Shown here: positions 61,793-64,000 of the stretch, piece by piece
Layout: every line of letters begins with the position of its first letter
How positions within the stretch are numbered: the first letter of the stretch is position 1
Source: Taibaiella sp.
Lineage (GTDB): Bacteria; Bacteroidota; Bacteroidia; Chitinophagales; Chitinophagaceae
Reading direction: 5' to 3'
Length of the DNA: 64,000 bases
Assembly: GCA_016786705.1 (NCBI GenBank)
Contig: JAEUVV010000009.1
Span: forward strand, 307,644 to 371,643
Translations under genes and position numbers: made by a program
Notes under the pieces: generated by a model
Database searches by the model: none
Seen by the model: only the letters and a program-made list of their open reading frames with translations
What the model was told of the DNA's origin: nothing

Positions 61793-64000
61793 ATGAACAA
61801 TTTATTACAAAAAATCAGCTTCTATCTGCTCTTTTTAATGATCAGCTATCCAATAGTCAGTCAGGGGCAGACGACCGTACAAATCGGGACAGGAACCACA
61901 AGTTCCTCGAGTACTCTATACAGTCCCATATACAGGTTTAGTGCCACTTCAGCCACTACAGATGCCAAGAGCAACATGATCTTTACCGCTGCGGAGATGG
62001 CCACGGCAGGCATCAGCAGCGGGGACCTTATTACCGCTATCGGCTTCAATAAGACTAATGCTAATAATTTCACTAATGGGATTACTTATACTTTGCGCAT
62101 GGGCAATAGCTCTAATACAGCGCCGCTCACCGGAACTATTGCTTCCGACTGGCCAGCTATTTTAGCCAACCAGTCCGTTGTATTTACAAGTACCAATTTT
62201 AATGTACCGCCTGCCGCAGGGTGGTTTACGATTACCTTTTCCACACCTTTCATTTATACAGGCGGGGCGGTCGAAATCTCAACAGAACAGACCATGCCCG
62301 GAGGTAGCGGCGCAAGTGGCATTTTTACATGGCAGTATACTACTGGTTTTGCCGGCAATATTATTGGCGAAGCAATAGGTAGTAATAGTAACCTGAGCAC
62401 CTACAAACAAAGACCTAACATCCAGTTAACCTTTACGCCGGGAGTTCCTTGTACCAGTCCTCCCACTGCCGGAACTGTAACGACATCACCATCCGGTCCG
62501 GTTTGCCCTAATGCCAATATAACACTTAACCTTAGTGGCAATTCCATGGGGCTTGGTATGACTTATGAATGGGAAGAATCATTAAATGGCACCAGCGGTT
62601 GGACTAGTTTAGGCCCAGCGCAACCATTGCCAGCACTTTCAATCGTAGCCACGGGTACTAAATGGTACAGGTGTAAGCTTGCTTGCTCGGGTGGCACTCC
62701 TGTTTATTCTAATGCCGCGCAAGTAGTGGTAGCGGCTCCGCTGAACGGAACTTATACTATTAATGCCGCCGCGCCAACTGCCGGCACTAACTTTTCGAGT
62801 TTTAACGCTTTTATAAATGTAATTAACTGTGCCGGGATATCCGGCCCCGTAACCGTGAATGTCGCGGCAGGATCCGGCCCTTATAACGAGACAGTTGGAT
62901 TTGTGAACATTCCCGGCTCCAGTGCCATAAATACAATACGTATTAACGGGAACGGCGCGATTGTCCAGTTTGACAATACGACTTCAGAAAGGCAACTACT
63001 GACACTTGATGGGACTAAACATATGCGCATTGACAGCCTGGTCTTCAAATCTCTTAATACTACTTTTGGATGGGGCGCACGCATTACCGGCGGTGCGGCT
63101 TACGACAGTATCACCAGGTGCCAGTTCGATATGAGCTCGGTTACCAGTACTACGGCCGCCAATGTAAATGGTATTATATTCTCCTCTTCAACCACCTCTG
63201 CAACAGGTGCCGGAATAAATGGTACAAATGTTTACATCGCCAACAACCATATCAAAGGTTCGGGCGCAGCCGGGGGGCTTAACTACGGCGTTGGTATCGC
63301 TTCAGGAGGTAGTGATTCCAATATTATCAAAAACAACCTTATTGAGAACTTTTACAACAATGGTATCTATATCGCATCAGCTAAATTTACGCTTGTAGAA
63401 GGCAATGAGATCCATAAAGCCAATAAAACAGCGGGCATCGTTGCCGGGGAAGGTATCTACACCGCAACCGGAGATATGTCCGGCTCTAAAATTATCGGTA
63501 ACCGGATACACAGCCCCGGCGGAACAGCGGGCGCCACCAGTGTTTTCAGGGGATTATCCCTGCTGGGAGATGGCACCGCTACAAACCCGGTCATTGTAGC
63601 CAATAATGTTATTTATAAAATCAACCAGGGCGGCGCCTCTTCGGGAATTTACGTGAGCACCGGTACCTACAACCTCATTTATCATAATACCATATCCTTT
63701 GACCAGGTACTGACAGGTACTGCGGTCAATTATGGTATCTATACCACCGGGACTAATACCGGTACAGATATTGTCAACAACATGGTTAGCATCACCGCGG
63801 GTACCGGAGGTATCAAGTATGGTTTTTACCATGCTACGGCAAACGGTATTAACGACGCTCAAAAAAACAATTACTACCTCAATTCCACACAGGCTGGAGT
63901 TCAGAACTACGGTTATTACACCACTGCCTATGCCACACAGGCGGCCTTCCAGACCGCGTATCCTGCACTTGAGATCGGTTCACCAACTGCAGACCCCCAA
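61793..64000 (+). CDS. Third adhesin-like secreted protein, runs off the window
   Basis: An open frame of 736 codons from ATG 61793 to the window end with no stop, so it is partial. Signal peptide MNNLLQKISFYLLFLMISYPIVSQGQ. Residues about 25-215 form a beta-sandwich with TSSSSTLYSPIYRFSATSA and the TFSTPFIYTGGAVEI strand. Then a domain similar to the first adhesin's Ig-like unit (TYEWEESLNGTSGW, KWYRCKLACSGGTPVYS), then a parallel beta-helix (VTVNVAAGSGPYNETV, RINGNGAIVQFDN, INGTNVYIANNHIKGSG) aligned with residues of the first adhesin. A C-terminal T9SS signal is expected beyond the window. Confidence 0.85.
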   Translation, partial: MNNLLQKISFYLLFLMISYPIVSQGQTTVQIGTGTTSSSSTLYSPIYRFSATSATTDAKSNMIFTAAEMATAGISSGDLITAIGFNKTNANNFTNGITYTLRMGNSSNTAPLTGTIASDWPAILANQSVVFTSTNFNVPPAAGWFTITFSTPFIYTGGAVEISTEQTMPGGSGASGIFTWQYTTGFAGNIIGEAIGSNSNLSTYKQRPNIQLTFTPGVPCTSPPTAGTVTTSPSGPVCPNANITLNLSGNSMGLGMTYEWEESLNGTSGWTSLGPAQPLPALSIVATGTKWYRCKLACSGGTPVYSNAAQVVVAAPLNGTYTINAAAPTAGTNFSSFNAFINVINCAGISGPVTVNVAAGSGPYNETVGFVNIPGSSAINTIRINGNGAIVQFDNTTSERQLLTLDGTKHMRIDSLVFKSLNTTFGWGARITGGAAYDSITRCQFDMSSVTSTTAANVNGIIFSSSTTSATGAGINGTNVYIANNHIKGSGAAGGLNYGVGIASGGSDSNIIKNNLIENFYNNGIYIASAKFTLVEGNEIHKANKTAGIVAGEGIYTATGDMSGSKIIGNRIHSPGGTAGATSVFRGLSLLGDGTATNPVIVANNVIYKINQGGASSGIYVSTGTYNLIYHNTISFDQVLTGTAVNYGIYTTGTNTGTDIVNNMVSITAGTGGIKYGFYHATANGINDAQKNNYYLNSTQAGVQNYGYYTTAYATQAAFQTAYPALEIGSPTADPQ

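Noticed and set aside
1..64000. Insertion sequence, integrase, phage or CRISPR-Cas
   Set aside because: No transposase, integrase, phage structural or Cas-like protein was found among the readable frames.

Overview
The window comes from a member of the Bacteroidota, most likely the Chitinophagaceae or a close relative. This rests on type IX secretion (T9SS) sorting domains in several large exported proteins, the gliding/secretion genes gldD and porD, many Bacteroidota-only families (DUF4290, DUF4296, DUF58, TamL, RHS proteins with an N-terminal DUF6443-like region), SSC-type lipoboxes, AT-rich leaders with little Shine-Dalgarno sequence, and several matches to the phylum's -7 promoter box TAnnTTTG. 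No phage, transposase or CRISPR array was seen.

Layout. 1-1.5 kb: fumC with a strong terminator. 1.9-7.5 kb: an AT-rich accessory island of small secreted or lipoprotein genes, a C10 (streptopain-type) cysteine protease with two small lipoprotein genes behind it, a 59-residue secreted peptide, two related immunity-like proteins (one degenerate) and a frameshifted orphan RHS toxin tail. 7.5-17.1 kb: a three-gene RHS cassette (coiled-coil/beta-barrel protein, 1231-residue YD-type protein, 1457-residue RHS protein with a variable tail) followed by a putative immunity gene. 17.6 kb: tRNA-Arg(CCT). 17.7-22.4 kb: a tightly packed operon DUF58-coaBC-porD-DUF4296-gldD. 22.5-36.7 kb: mostly single housekeeping or envelope genes (EGF-like lipoprotein, DUF4290, alpha/beta hydrolase, tamL, rlmI-type methyltransferase, cinA, a frameshifted collagen-like surface protein, a T9SS cargo, DUF1684 lipoprotein, histone-deacetylase-like enzyme, YceI). 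36.9-44.6 kb: DUF4056 protein, a T9SS type B cargo, two low-GC genes (one frameshifted) and a tandem pair of paralogous exported proteins. 44.7-52.9 kb: the S10/spc ribosomal protein operon from rpsJ to rpsH, ending there instead of continuing to rplF. 53.3-64 kb: three tandem mosaic T9SS adhesin-like proteins, the third running off the window.

How the genes fit together. gldD and porD supply parts of the T9SS/gliding machinery, and at least five other genes here encode cargo with T9SS C-terminal sorting domains. The RHS cassette plus the island downstream looks like a polymorphic toxin locus with an active tail and immunity gene next to displaced older tails. The clearest candidates for new biology are this RHS locus with its unidentified tail, partner proteins and immunity repertoire, and the C10 protease with its putative inhibitors.
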